Of a stretch of DNA of 64,000 nucleotides, positions 29,651-38,082 are shown in pieces. The DNA is from Ancylobacter sp. SL191. GTDB taxonomy: Bacteria; Pseudomonadota; Alphaproteobacteria; Rhizobiales; Xanthobacteraceae. Below the pieces are notes generated by a model that worked only from the letters and a program-made list of their open reading frames with translations, searched no databases and had not been told where the DNA came from. Numbering within the stretch: the stretch's first letter is position 1; every line of letters begins with the position of its first letter. Location of the stretch: positions 744,001 to 808,000 of the forward strand of contig NZ_CP113056.1 of NCBI RefSeq assembly GCF_026625645.1, written 5' to 3'. A program made the position numbers and the translations under genes.

Positions 29651-29977
29651 TTACTTAAAAAATCTGAGTAAAGGTCGAAGGTATTTCTTCTCAAATGCCT
29701 TGAACGACATGGGCCAATAGAAATAAATCCACGGCGCGAATGTGGTTGCCTGCGATTTCTGGTTCGCTCTGTGCGCACGAAGGACGGCGGCACTTTCCGC
29801 CAAAAGCAGATGAAGCACCTCGACCTGCCGCTGCAAATCAGCGGGCGAGCGGGTCGCCACCGCCGACGGAACCGGAGAGGCTACCGCAACTGACGTGGCT
29901 GAATCCGAGCGTGTCAACGGGAATTCTCCACGGATAAGATCGAACACGGCACTATATAGCGAGCGATGCAAGTTCAT
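29651..29977 (-). CDS. Small protein of unknown function ahead of the glycosyltransferase
   Basis: 108 residues. A short N-terminal part (MNLHRSLYSAVFDL) is followed by a Ser/Val/Pro-rich linker, a helix with coiled-coil character (LQRQVEVLHLLLAESAAVL, about residues 48-66) and an aromatic, basic C-terminus (WIYFYWPMSFKAFEKKYL). It ends 30 bp before the glycosyltransferase and likely shares its transcript. Base composition is lower in G+C than the surroundings. It may be an accessory or membrane-targeting peptide for the enzyme; this is a guess. Confidence 0.6.
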   Translation of the reverse strand: MNLHRSLYSAVFDLIRGEFPLTRSDSATSVAVASPVPSAVATRSPADLQRQVEVLHLLLAESAAVLRAHRANQKSQATTFAPWIYFYWPMSFKAFEKKYLRPLLRFFK

Positions 29978-29994
29978 TTCAATGAAGGCCGCCC

Positions 29995-30020
29995 ATTATA
30001 CCGCTGGATTCACCCGTCAA
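29995..30020 (-). promoter_or_regulatory. Candidate sigma-70 promoter of glycosyltransferase unit
   Basis: On the minus strand a perfect TATAAT (29995-30000) lies 18 bp upstream of the ATG at 29977, with TTGACG (30015-30020) at a short 14-base spacing. An AT-rich -10 like this is rare in this GC-rich window. Confidence 0.4.
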
Positions 30021-30115
30021 ACACATCGTCCTTCTGTAGCAACCCCCGCCCACGGACGCGATGAAGGTTGACGTTACGTCTGGAAAAAGCCGGGTGTCGT
30101 GCCCAGATAGGGCGA

Positions 30116-31048
30116 ATGAAAGCCGCGCCCCGGGTCGAGCCCGGTTCTCTCCTCGCCTTCGATGCCTTGCCCCGCCCGCTTGATTCGGCTGGGCGGCCGC
30201 GCCGCGTCGGGATCGAGGTCGAGTTTACCGGCCTCTCGGAGCGCCGGGCTGCGGGCGTGCTGGCGGCGCATCTGGGTGGGCGGGTAGAGGAGGAAGACCC
30301 CTTCGCCTTCCATCTGCTCGACTCGGCGCTGGGGCGCATCAGCGTCGAGCGCGACCTGCGGCACATCCATCCGCACCGGCCCTATCGGCACCCCGCGCCC
30401 TGGCTGCGCCCGCCGGCCTCCACCCTGGTCGCGGCCTCCCTTGGCCCGATCATCCCGCGCGAACTGGTGACCGAGCCCTTGCCGCCGGAAGACCTTCCGT
30501 CCGTCGACGCGGCTCTCGCCCGGCTACAGGCCGCGGGCGCCGGCGGGGACCGCGCCACGCTGGCGGGTTCGCTCGGGCTGCACCTCAACATCGTCCCCCC
30601 CGATCCGGCGCCAGCGACGATCCTGGCGCTGCTGCGGGCCTATCTGCTGCTGGAGGACGAATTGCGCGGGGAGATCCTGCCGTCCGGCCTGGCGCGGCTC
30701 TATGCGCCGGAGCCGTTCCCGGCGGCCTATCGGCGACATGTGCTCGATCCCGCCTATGCACCGGACCTGCCGGCGCTCTGCGATGACTATCTGGCCGCCA
30801 ACCCGACGCGCAAGCGCGGGCTCGACATGCTGCCCTTGTTCCTGGAACTGCTGGGAGAGCGTGTGGCCGGGCGCATCACCGACAAGGTGAAGCCGCGCCC
30901 CGTGCTGCATTATAGGCTGCCCGTGGCACGCCTTGGCGTACCCGGCTGGAGTCTCGCCGGGGATTGGAACCGGTGGGTGCGGGTCGAGCGGCTGGCCGCA
31001 GACACGGAGGCCCTCGCCGCCCGCACGGCAAGGGCGCTGCAGCGGTAG
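30116..31048 (+). CDS. Amidoligase family protein
   Basis: 310 residues from ATG 30116. The pattern VGIEVEFTGLSERRA at about residues 26-40, SVERDLRHIHPHRPY, ELVTEPLPPEDL and SLGLHLNIVPP matches the amidoligase (COOH-NH2 ligase, glutamine-synthetase-like fold) family, in which acidic residues bind metal-ATP and form an amide or peptide bond. Known family contexts include glutamine amidotransferase or gamma-glutamyl partners; none is adjacent here. It is convergent with the DUF892 gene, with 3 bp between stops. The substrate is unknown. Confidence 0.78.
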   Translation: MKAAPRVEPGSLLAFDALPRPLDSAGRPRRVGIEVEFTGLSERRAAGVLAAHLGGRVEEEDPFAFHLLDSALGRISVERDLRHIHPHRPYRHPAPWLRPPASTLVAASLGPIIPRELVTEPLPPEDLPSVDAALARLQAAGAGGDRATLAGSLGLHLNIVPPDPAPATILALLRAYLLLEDELRGEILPSGLARLYAPEPFPAAYRRHVLDPAYAPDLPALCDDYLAANPTRKRGLDMLPLFLELLGERVAGRITDKVKPRPVLHYRLPVARLGVPGWSLAGDWNRWVRVERLAADTEALAARTARALQR

Positions 31049-31051
31049 ATA

Positions 31052-31591
31052 TTAGCCGGCGAGCACGGCGGGCAGGCGACCCGAGCGGCGCACACGCTGC
31101 TCGGCGAGGCAGCGCTCGGCGAGCACCTGAAGCGCGGCGGTAGCGCGACGGCGGCTGCTTAGATTCTCATGCAGCAGGCGCGCACTCTCCACTCGGCCGC
31201 CCTGGCGCAGCCAGCCGATCACCGTCTGATAGCGCGTAAGGCTGTAGGCCGCGACCGCCTCGACCGCGCCGATGATGGCGGTGTCCAGCACATGATAGCT
31301 GTCGATCTCGTCATTCAGCTCGTCGGCGCTGATGAAGATCCCGTCGATCGCCGGGGATTCGACCAGGCACGGCGTCGCGCCATGCAGGCGGAACACATCG
31401 TCGACGCGCTCCATATAGGCCTCGGAGGCCTCGACCCATGTCTGCATCTCGTCCTGCAGGCGGACGTCGGAGAGCTTGCCGGCGAGGATCGGCAGGGCAC
31501 GCTGGATCCGACGCTCGGTGTAGCGCAGTTCGGCGAGGGCCTGCAGAAGGAGGTCGTCGAGCGATTTGATGTCTTTCGTGAGCAACCCCAT
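31052..31591 (-). CDS. Ferritin-like DUF892 (YciE/YciF family) protein, degenerate metal site
   Basis: 179 residues starting MGLLTKDIKSLDDLLL, a four-helix ferritin-like protein of the stress-linked YciF family. Compared with the paralogue at 57312-57818, the first-helix Glu (RYTERRI) is kept, but EHYEMTRYG is replaced by AAYSLTRYQ and the AEEKNAD acidic helix by SSRRRAT. Most expected metal ligands are therefore gone. GGGAGAGACGCG gives a strong ribosome site. An exact GGAAC-N16-CGTT promoter lies 50-75 bp upstream, which implies general-stress control. Confidence 0.88.
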   Translation of the reverse strand: MGLLTKDIKSLDDLLLQALAELRYTERRIQRALPILAGKLSDVRLQDEMQTWVEASEAYMERVDDVFRLHGATPCLVESPAIDGIFISADELNDEIDSYHVLDTAIIGAVEAVAAYSLTRYQTVIGWLRQGGRVESARLLHENLSSRRRATAALQVLAERCLAEQRVRRSGRLPAVLAG

Positions 31592-31641
31592 CGCGTCTCT
31601 CCCAATGCATTGATTGGCAGGACAGAGCCTGCAACCCGCCT

Positions 31642-31666
31642 AACGCGGATTGCCGGCCGGAGTTCC
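31642..31666 (-). promoter_or_regulatory. EcfG-type (general stress) promoter of DUF892 gene
   Basis: On the minus strand GGAAC (31666-31662), a 16-base spacer, then CGTT (31645-31642), an exact match to the alphaproteobacterial EcfG consensus. The predicted transcript start gives a leader of about 40 bases before the ATG at 31591. Confidence 0.8.
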
Positions 31667-31691
31667 ACATGGGGAGGGGTCGGAGTCCGGC

Positions 31692-32306
31692 TCAGGCCGG
31701 GCGGAACACGCCGTCCTCATCCAGCCGTTCCAGCACCCCGGTCGCCACCGCGAAATAGGCGCCGTGCAGCACCAGCCGGCCATCCTCCAGCCGCTCGCGG
31801 ACCCAGGGGAAGGTCTCCAGATTGCGCAGCGAGAGCTTCACGCACTGGTGTTCGAGAATGCGGCGCTGCTCGGCCGGGTCGCTGGAGAGGTTGAGCGCGA
31901 TATCGCGGGCGGGGGTGGCGATGCGGATCCAGTCCGGCAGGAAATCCTGCGCTGCGTCGGGCGCGCCGTCGATCAGCGCGCCGGCGCCGCCGCACAGCGC
32001 GTGGCCCATCACGACGATCTCGCGCACCTCCAGCACCCGCACCGCGAATTCGAGGGCCGCGCTGGTGCCATGGTGGTGGTGGTCGGGCGTAGAATAGGGC
32101 GGTACGATATTGGCGACGTTGCGCACCACGAACAGCTCGCCCGGCCCGGCGTCGAAGATCATGCTGGGATCGACGCGGCTGTCGGAACAGGCGATCACCA
32201 GGGTCTGCGGGCGCTGGCCACGCGCCGCCAGCTTCTCGAACAACGCCTTACGCTCCGGCCAGGAGGTCGCGCGAAACCGGCGATAGCCGTCCACCAGCTG
32301 ATCCAT
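31692..32306 (-). CDS. Beta-class carbonic anhydrase
   Basis: 204 residues from ATG 32306 (MDQLVDGYRRFR), chosen because GAGGG lies six bases upstream; ATG 32312 is also possible. Zinc ligands are in VIACSDSRVDPS (Cys, with the Asp/Arg dyad) and MGHALCGGAGAL (His and Cys). It interconverts CO2 and bicarbonate in the cytoplasm. The open frame continues to 32435, but that region lacks family similarity. Confidence 0.93.
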   Translation of the reverse strand: MDQLVDGYRRFRATSWPERKALFEKLAARGQRPQTLVIACSDSRVDPSMIFDAGPGELFVVRNVANIVPPYSTPDHHHHGTSAALEFAVRVLEVREIVVMGHALCGGAGALIDGAPDAAQDFLPDWIRIATPARDIALNLSSDPAEQRRILEHQCVKLSLRNLETFPWVRERLEDGRLVLHGAYFAVATGVLERLDEDGVFRPA

Positions 32307-32483
32307 CGTCATCCCTCGCTCACGCACGCCGCCTGCGCTCCTTAAAGGCGTGTCGCGCAGGAGGCAATCCTGCCGCATGGAGAGACGGTCGGCCCGCAAA
32401 GCATAAGGCGACGCCGGTGCCTCGACAGCGGCCATGGGCTGGGCTAGGGCGACAGCGCGGGCAAGCTAGAAGGAGCCACGCGC

Positions 32484-33395
32484 ATGGCCGAGGACATCCC
32501 GTTCGACCGCCGCTTCGACGCCATCGCCGGCGTGGCTGACGAAGTGGCGCCTGGCGTGCGCCGCGTGCTCGCGCCCAATGCCGGGCCATTCACCTTCACC
32601 GGCACCTGCAGCTACATTGTCGGGCACGGCGAGGTGGCGATCATCGATCCCGGCCCGGACGATCCCACCCATGTCGCCGCGCTGCTGGCGGCGGTGCGCG
32701 GGGAGACCGTCACCCACGTCATCCTCACCCACACCCATCGCGACCATAGCGGCGCGCTCGCCGCCATCGTCGCCCACACCGGCGCCGCGACCTATGGCGA
32801 GGGCCCGCACCGGGCGGCGCGCGCGCTGCATGCGGGCGAGGTCAACACGCTCGACGCCGCCGCCGACCGCGCTTTCCTGCCGGATGTCGCGCTGGCCGAT
32901 GGCGCCCGCATCGCCGGGCGCGGCTGGGCGCTCACCGCGCTGGCGACGCCCGGCCACACCGCCAACCACATGGCCTTCGCGCTGGAGGATGCCGGGCTCA
33001 TCTTCGTCGGCGATCATGTGATGGCGTGGTCGACCTCCATCGTCGCCCCACCAGATGGGGCGATGAGCGACTACATGGCCTCGCTGCACCGGCTGCGGGC
33101 GCGGCCCGAGACCTTCTACCTGCCGGGCCATGGCGGGCCGGTGCGGGAGGGGCACGCCTTCGTCGAGCGCTATATCCGCCATCGCGAGGCGCGCGAGACC
33201 GCCATCCTGCGGGCGCTGGCGCGCGGGCCGATGAGCATCCCGGAGATCGTGCGCGCCATCTATATCGGCCTGAACCCACGCCTGTTCTACGCGGCGGGGC
33301 TGTCAACGCTGGCGCATCTGGAGGATCTGGTCGGGCGCGGCGAGGTGCTCACCGAAGGGCCGGCGGCCTTTGACGGCACGTTCCGGCTCGGCTGA
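32484..33395 (+). CDS. MBL-fold metallo-hydrolase (LACTB2-like)
   Basis: 303 residues. The metallo-beta-lactamase motif is LTHTHRDHSGAL (HxHxDH), with further ligands in ATPGHTANHMAF, FVGDHVMAW and PGHGGPV. A C-terminal winged-helix tail (PMSIPEIVRAIYIGLNP onward) is as in the LACTB2/RNase-like subgroup. AAGGAG is eight bases before the ATG. The substrate is unknown; thioester or RNA hydrolysis is possible. Confidence 0.9.
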   Translation: MAEDIPFDRRFDAIAGVADEVAPGVRRVLAPNAGPFTFTGTCSYIVGHGEVAIIDPGPDDPTHVAALLAAVRGETVTHVILTHTHRDHSGALAAIVAHTGAATYGEGPHRAARALHAGEVNTLDAAADRAFLPDVALADGARIAGRGWALTALATPGHTANHMAFALEDAGLIFVGDHVMAWSTSIVAPPDGAMSDYMASLHRLRARPETFYLPGHGGPVREGHAFVERYIRHREARETAILRALARGPMSIPEIVRAIYIGLNPRLFYAAGLSTLAHLEDLVGRGEVLTEGPAAFDGTFRLG

Positions 33396-33412
33396 AGGCA
33401 CGACGGCGCGCG

Positions 33413-34198
33413 TCAGCGGCGCGCGCGGCCCTGTGCGTCGGCGAGTTCCGCAAGAAGCTGGTCGATGCGCCGGGCATTGGCGCCGAAATCGCGATCCGAA
33501 TTGCGCGAGACCGAGCGCATGTCGATGCGCGTGCCCTCGGCGGTGCGGCGCAGGCGGATGACAACATCGTCGCGCAGGCCGAAGGGCAGGCTGCGCGCCA
33601 CCGCCTCGATGCGTCCCTCGCGCTGGCCGCCGCGCGGCGGCACCGCATCGACCACCAGCCATTTGTGGCGGGTCACCAGACCCATCAGCGCCTTGTAGAC
33701 GTCATCCGGCGGCACATCGACGATCATCGGCTTGATGCCGGGATAGGCGTCGCGCTGCTCGGCGCTGGCGCTCGCCCCCGCATAGGCGAGGTTGTTGGCC
33801 GCGCGCGAGCGCAGCTGGCCGAGCGTCTGGAAGGTCGGCGGGTCGTCCATGTCGGTGGTGATGTCGTGCAGCGCCGGCAGGCCGACGCTGAGCGCCGCCA
33901 CCGTCGCGGTCGGGGCGATGAGAAGCAGCGCCAGCGCCGCAGCCCCGATCACCCGGCCAAGGCCGCGCAGCCCCTCGTTCCAGATGACGACAAAGCCGGC
34001 GAGCGCCAGCAAGAGCGCCAGGGCGGACAGGCCGACACCCGCCAGTACCGCATAGACCGCGCTGCGGAAATCCAGCGTCTCGGTGGCGTAGAGGCCGAGC
34101 GCGATCGCCGTCACCGGCAGGGCGAAGACCGCCGCACGCAGGCTCCACACGGCGAGCTTGGAGACGCGCTCCTCGACATAAAGCCGGCGGCGGATCAT
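33413..34198 (-). CDS. DUF1499 domain protein, membrane anchored
   Basis: 261 residues. Three hydrophobic segments (about residues 18-40, 47-75 and 84-108) precede a C-terminal DUF1499 domain (about residues 150-250) that includes IKPMIVDVPPDDVYKALM and IDMRSVSRNSDRDFGANARRI. The function of the domain is unknown. It starts 10 bp after the HAD phosphatase gene, so they are likely co-transcribed. Confidence 0.85.
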   Translation of the reverse strand: MIRRRLYVEERVSKLAVWSLRAAVFALPVTAIALGLYATETLDFRSAVYAVLAGVGLSALALLLALAGFVVIWNEGLRGLGRVIGAAALALLLIAPTATVAALSVGLPALHDITTDMDDPPTFQTLGQLRSRAANNLAYAGASASAEQRDAYPGIKPMIVDVPPDDVYKALMGLVTRHKWLVVDAVPPRGGQREGRIEAVARSLPFGLRDDVVIRLRRTAEGTRIDMRSVSRNSDRDFGANARRIDQLLAELADAQGRARR

Positions 34199-34208
34199 CG
34201 CGGCGCCC

Positions 34209-34916
34209 TCACACGCATTCCAGCATCAACTCGGCGAGGTGCTCGACCGAATCGACGATGAGGTCCGCCTCATCGGCAAAGCCGTCCACCGGCTGCGGGC
34301 CGCAGCGCACCAGGATGGCCTGCGCCCCCGCCGCCTTCGCCGTGTCGAGGTCATGCTTGGTATCGCCGACCAGCGCGATCTCGCTGGGCTTGAGGCCGGT
34401 GAGGGAGGCGAAGGCCTCCACCATGCCCGGCGCGGGCTTGGAGCCGAAGCCGGAATCATGGCCGTAGACCGCGCTGAGCAGCGCCGTCAGCCCGAGGATC
34501 TCCGCCTGGATGCGGGCATTGGCCTCGCCGTCATTGGTGGCGATGCCGAGCGGCAAGCCAAGCGCGTGAAACCGCGCCAGCGTCTGCGCCGGGCGTCCGA
34601 GCGGGGTGAGGTAGCGCCGGCCTTCCTGCACGAACAGCCGGTCCACCTCGCGGAAGAAGGCAAGGTCGGCCTCGCGCCCCAGCGCCTTGGCCCAGGCGGG
34701 GCCGTATTGGCGCGAGGAACCGGCGATCAGCGGCGAGCTCTGCAGGAAGCGCCGCTCGGCGGGAATGTAGTGGCTGACGGCGTGAAGCGCGGCGAGCCCG
34801 ACATCGTCCTCGCCCGCCAGCGCGGCCATCACGGCACCGGCGGCCGGGCCCCAGGTACGGTCGAAATCGACCAGAGTACCGTCCTTGTCGAACAGAATGG
34901 CGCGTGGAGCGTTCAC
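34209..34916 (-). CDS. HAD-family phosphatase (phosphoglycolate phosphatase-like)
   Basis: 235 residues from GTG 34916 (VNAPRAILFDKDGTLVDF). The nucleophile motif is FDKDGTLVD, motif II is GIATNDGEANA, motif III is SKPAPGMVEAF and motif IV is ALVGDTKHDLDTA. Such enzymes hydrolyse small phosphorylated metabolites, classically 2-phosphoglycolate. The start is uncertain: an ATG at 34964 in frame would overlap the divergent extensin gene start. Confidence 0.85.
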   Translation of the reverse strand: MNAPRAILFDKDGTLVDFDRTWGPAAGAVMAALAGEDDVGLAALHAVSHYIPAERRFLQSSPLIAGSSRQYGPAWAKALGREADLAFFREVDRLFVQEGRRYLTPLGRPAQTLARFHALGLPLGIATNDGEANARIQAEILGLTALLSAVYGHDSGFGSKPAPGMVEAFASLTGLKPSEIALVGDTKHDLDTAKAAGAQAILVRCGPQPVDGFADEADLIVDSVEHLAELMLECV

Positions 34917-34962
34917 GGTAAGTCGATGCCCGGCCGAACAGAACAGAGAAGGGCCTGATAGC

Positions 34963-36348
34963 ATGGATTTTCCGAGGCTCCCATCGCGCCGCACGCGCCT
35001 GACCTCGCATGCCGCCATCCTTGCCGCCATCGCCCTGATGCTGGCGACGCCGGCCGCCGCCGATCCGCTGAAAGAGATCGGCAGCGGCTTCGACGAGGCG
35101 GGCCGCGCGCTCAACCGGGAGGTCGGCGCGTGGTTCAGCGACGGCAAACCCGCCCGCACCACGCGCCGCCGGCTTCCGGCCACCGCGCCGCTGCCCCTGC
35201 CGCGCCCGGCGGAAGGTGGCCCGGCCGCCAGCGCCGCTCTTCCCACGGCGCCACCTGCGGCGGCGGATGCACCACCGGCCGCCGCCGAGCCGGCACCCAC
35301 GGCTACTGCGCCAACACCGCCTACGGCGCCCGGCGCCGTGCGTGTCGCGGCACTTCCCGCCCCCGGCGTGACGCGCGAGGCGGTGAAGCCGACGCCGTCC
35401 GACCGGACGGAGGCCCAGACCAGCACCGAGGCTGCGGCGCAGGACACGTCGTCCCCTCAGGCGCCCGCGACACCGGACGCCACGGGTCGCGCCGCGACGG
35501 CTCCGGCCGAGATCCCACGCCCGACGCCCCGGCCGGCCGAGCCCGAACCGGACCGCGTCGCCGCTTTGCCGCCCGCCGAGGCCGCACCCGCCGAGAGACC
35601 CTCCGCGGGCGCGAGCATCCCCACCATCTGCCCGGAACTCTCCGCGCAGGATCTCGGCGCGTTCACCCCGATCACCGTCACCGCGACGGATCCGGCCTGC
35701 GCGGTGGACCGGGGCGTCAGCCTCACCTCGGTGCGGCTGAAGGATGGCCGGACCATTCCGCTCCAGCCCGCCGCCGTACTCCGCTGCGAGATGGCCGCCT
35801 CGGTCGCTCACTGGCTGCGCGACGAGGTCGACCCCGCCGCCGCGACGCTCGGCTCGAAACTGTCGGGCCTCATGGTCGCCGCGTCCCAGCAATGCCGCCC
35901 GCGCAACCGCGTGGCCGGCGCCAAGATCAGCGAGCACGGGCGCGGTAACGCCATCGATGTGCGGGGCCTGATGCTGGAAGACGGCCGGCGCGTGGTCATC
36001 GGCACCCCCGAGGGCGGCAAGGAGGAAGCCATGCCGCTGGCCTTTCGCGAGAGGCTGAAAATGGGGGCCTGCGCCGACTTCACCACCATTCTCGGGCCGG
36101 GCTCGGATGGCTATCACGAGCAGCACCTGCATCTCGACCGCGCCGAGCGGCGCAGCGGTGCGGTGCTCTGCCAATGGGCCGTCGCCGGCCCGCCCCCGAA
36201 AGCGCCCGGCACCGCCGCGCCGCAGAACACGCCCACTGGGGAGACGCCAACTCCTGCCGCCCGCCCGGCCCAGGCGCCGGGACGCGAGGGCGCCGAACCG
36301 GACGAACCGGATGAGGAAGGCCCGGCGGACGAGGCGCCCACGCCGTGA
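34963..36348 (+). CDS. Extensin-like C-terminal domain protein, exported
   Basis: 461 residues from ATG 34963. A signal peptide (ending PAAADP, about residue 33) is followed by an Ala/Pro-rich low-complexity linker (about residues 60-215) and an extensin-like domain (about residues 220-405) with CPELSAQDLGAF, ISEHGRGNAIDVRG and YHEQHLHLDRAER, whose His/Asp pattern resembles zinc D,D-peptidases. A second Pro-rich acidic tail ends the protein. A role in cell-wall remodelling is inferred. It is divergent from the HAD phosphatase. Confidence 0.85.
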   Translation: MDFPRLPSRRTRLTSHAAILAAIALMLATPAAADPLKEIGSGFDEAGRALNREVGAWFSDGKPARTTRRRLPATAPLPLPRPAEGGPAASAALPTAPPAAADAPPAAAEPAPTATAPTPPTAPGAVRVAALPAPGVTREAVKPTPSDRTEAQTSTEAAAQDTSSPQAPATPDATGRAATAPAEIPRPTPRPAEPEPDRVAALPPAEAAPAERPSAGASIPTICPELSAQDLGAFTPITVTATDPACAVDRGVSLTSVRLKDGRTIPLQPAAVLRCEMAASVAHWLRDEVDPAAATLGSKLSGLMVAASQQCRPRNRVAGAKISEHGRGNAIDVRGLMLEDGRRVVIGTPEGGKEEAMPLAFRERLKMGACADFTTILGPGSDGYHEQHLHLDRAERRSGAVLCQWAVAGPPPKAPGTAAPQNTPTGETPTPAARPAQAPGREGAEPDEPDEEGPADEAPTP

Positions 36349-36449
36349 CCGAATAAGGCCGGCCGTAGCGGCATGATGCGAAGGGCGCGCTTCCGGGCGA
36401 GGCGCGGAAGCACTAGGCTGGTCCCATAGACCTTCCTGGAGCCGCGCCC

Positions 36450-37832
36450 ATGTTGACCAACCTGCAGACTCGCGATGTCGAGACGCTGATCCACCCCTAC
36501 ACCAACCTCGCCGCCTTCCGCGAGGCGGGGCCGCTCATCCTCGACCACGGCAAGGGCGTGTGGGTCCACGACGTCGAGGGCAAGCCCTATCTCGAGGGCA
36601 TGGCGGGGCTGTGGTGCACCGCGCTCGGCTACGGCAATGAGGAACTGGTGGAAGCGGCGGCGACGCAGATGCGCAAGCTGCCCTTCACCCACATTTTCGG
36701 CGGCAAGAGCCACGACCCGGCGATCGAGCTCGCCGAGAAGCTCAAGGAGATGGCGCCGGTGCCGATCTCCAAGGTGTTCTTCACCTCCTCGGGCTCGGAG
36801 GCCAACGACACCCAGATGAAGCTCGTCTGGTACATGAACAACGCGCTCGGCCGGCCGAAGAAGAAGAAGATCATCGCCCGCATGCGCGGCTATCACGGCG
36901 TCACCATCGCCTCGGCCTCGCTCACCGGCCTGCCCGGCAACCATAACGACTTCGACCTGCCGATCGCCGGCGTGCGCCACACCACCTGCCCGCATTATTA
37001 CCGGCAGGCCGAGGAGGGCGAGACCGAGGAGGCCTTCGCCACCCGCCTCGCCGCCGATCTCGAGGCGCTGATCCTCGCCGAGGGGCCGGAGACGGTCGCC
37101 GCCTTCATCGCCGAGCCGGTGATGGGCGCGGGCGGCGTCATCGTGCCGCCGAAGACCTATTACCCGAAGATCCAGGACGTGCTGGCCAAGTACGACGTGT
37201 TCTTCATCGGCGACGAGGTCATCACCGGCTTCGGGCGCCTCGGCACGGCCTTCGGCAGCGAAGCCATGGAGATGAAGCCGCACTCCATCTCCATCGCCAA
37301 GGCGCTGTCCTCGGCCTACCAGCCGATCGGCGGCGTCATGATCCCCGAGGACATGTACCAGGCGATGCTGGACGAGAGCCGCAAGCTCGGCAGCTTCGGC
37401 CATGGCTACACCTATTCCGGCCACCCGGTCGCCGCCGCCGTGGCGCTGAAGACGCTGGAGATCTATGAGCGCGAGAGCATCTTCGAGCGCGTGCGGGCCA
37501 AGATCCCGCAGTTCGTCGCCCGCCGCGCGGCGCTGGAGGATCACCCGCTGGTCGGCGAGGCGCGCGGCGCGGGCATGGTTGCCGCCATCGAGATTGTCGC
37601 CGACAAGAAGACCAAGCACCAGTTCGACCCGAAGCTCGGCCTGGCCGCCAAATGCGTCGCCTTCGCGCAGGCCGAGGGGCTGATCGTGCGCAACGTGTTC
37701 GGCGACGCGGTCACCATCTGCCCGCCGCTGGTCATCTCGCCCGCCGAGATCGACGAACTGTTCGACCGGCTCACCCGCGCGCTCGACAAGACGCTCGACT
37801 GGGCGGTGAGCCAGAAGCTGCTGGCGGCCTGA
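36450..37832 (+). CDS. Class III aminotransferase (omega-transaminase type)
   Basis: 460-residue PLP enzyme. [13 protein letters not shown] binds the cofactor phosphate, [15 protein letters not shown] and [11 protein letters not shown] are the class III signatures, and the PLP lysine is in [12 protein letters not shown] (about residue 288). It resembles bacterial aminotransferases acting on beta-alanine, GABA, putrescine or similar amines with pyruvate. It stands alone, with a repeat and a strong bidirectional terminator downstream. Confidence 0.92.
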   Translation: MLTNLQTRDVETLIHPYTNLAAFREAGPLILDHGKGVWVHDVEGKPYLEGMAGLWCTALGYGNEELVEAAATQMRKLPFTHIFGGKSHDPAIELAEKLKEMAPVPISKVFFTSSGSEANDTQMKLVWYMNNALGRPKKKKIIARMRGYHGVTIASASLTGLPGNHNDFDLPIAGVRHTTCPHYYRQAEEGETEEAFATRLAADLEALILAEGPETVAAFIAEPVMGAGGVIVPPKTYYPKIQDVLAKYDVFFIGDEVITGFGRLGTAFGSEAMEMKPHSISIAKALSSAYQPIGGVMIPEDMYQAMLDESRKLGSFGHGYTYSGHPVAAAVALKTLEIYERESIFERVRAKIPQFVARRAALEDHPLVGEARGAGMVAAIEIVADKKTKHQFDPKLGLAAKCVAFAQAEGLIVRNVFGDAVTICPPLVISPAEIDELFDRLTRALDKTLDWAVSQKLLAA

Positions 37833-37850
37833 GGCCGGCTTCCCACCTTG

Positions 37851-37987
37851 CCGTCATCCCGGACGGTCCGCAGGACCGCTCCGGGATCGCGGGAAGGAAA
37901 AGAGCGGCCCGCGATCCCGGCTCTGCGGCTTCGCGGAGCCTGCCCTTGGGCTTGCCGAAGGCAAGACCCGAGGGGCCGGGATGACGG
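37851..37987. repeat. Nested palindromic intergenic element
   Basis: The outer arms CCGTCATCCCGG (37851-37862) and CCGGGATGACGG (37976-37987) are perfect inverted repeats. Inside are further stem-loops: CGGTCC/GGACCG (37864-37878), a perfect 13-bp CCGGGATCGCGGG/CCCGCGATCCCGG (37881-37920), GGCTC/GAGCC around TTCG, and CTTGCC/GGCAAG (37951-37965). The whole folds like a multi-branched cruciform. Elements opening with GTCATCCCGG are familiar as dispersed intergenic repeats in Hyphomicrobiales. Only one copy is in this window. Confidence 0.85.
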
Positions 37988-38018
37988 CGGACCGGCGGAA
38001 GTCGCGATCCCCGCAAAT

Positions 38019-38051
38019 AAAAAGGGCGCTGCCAGCGGCAGCGCCCTTTTT
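38019..38051. terminator. Strong bidirectional rho-independent terminator
   Basis: AAAAAGGGCGCTGCC (38019-38033), loop AGC, GGCAGCGCCCTTTTT (38037-38051): a perfect 15-bp stem flanked by A and T runs, which works for both the aminotransferase (+) and the L,D-transpeptidase (-). Confidence 0.95.
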
Positions 38052-38082
38052 ATATTCGTTGGGCTAAGTGCCGAGCGGAGGC

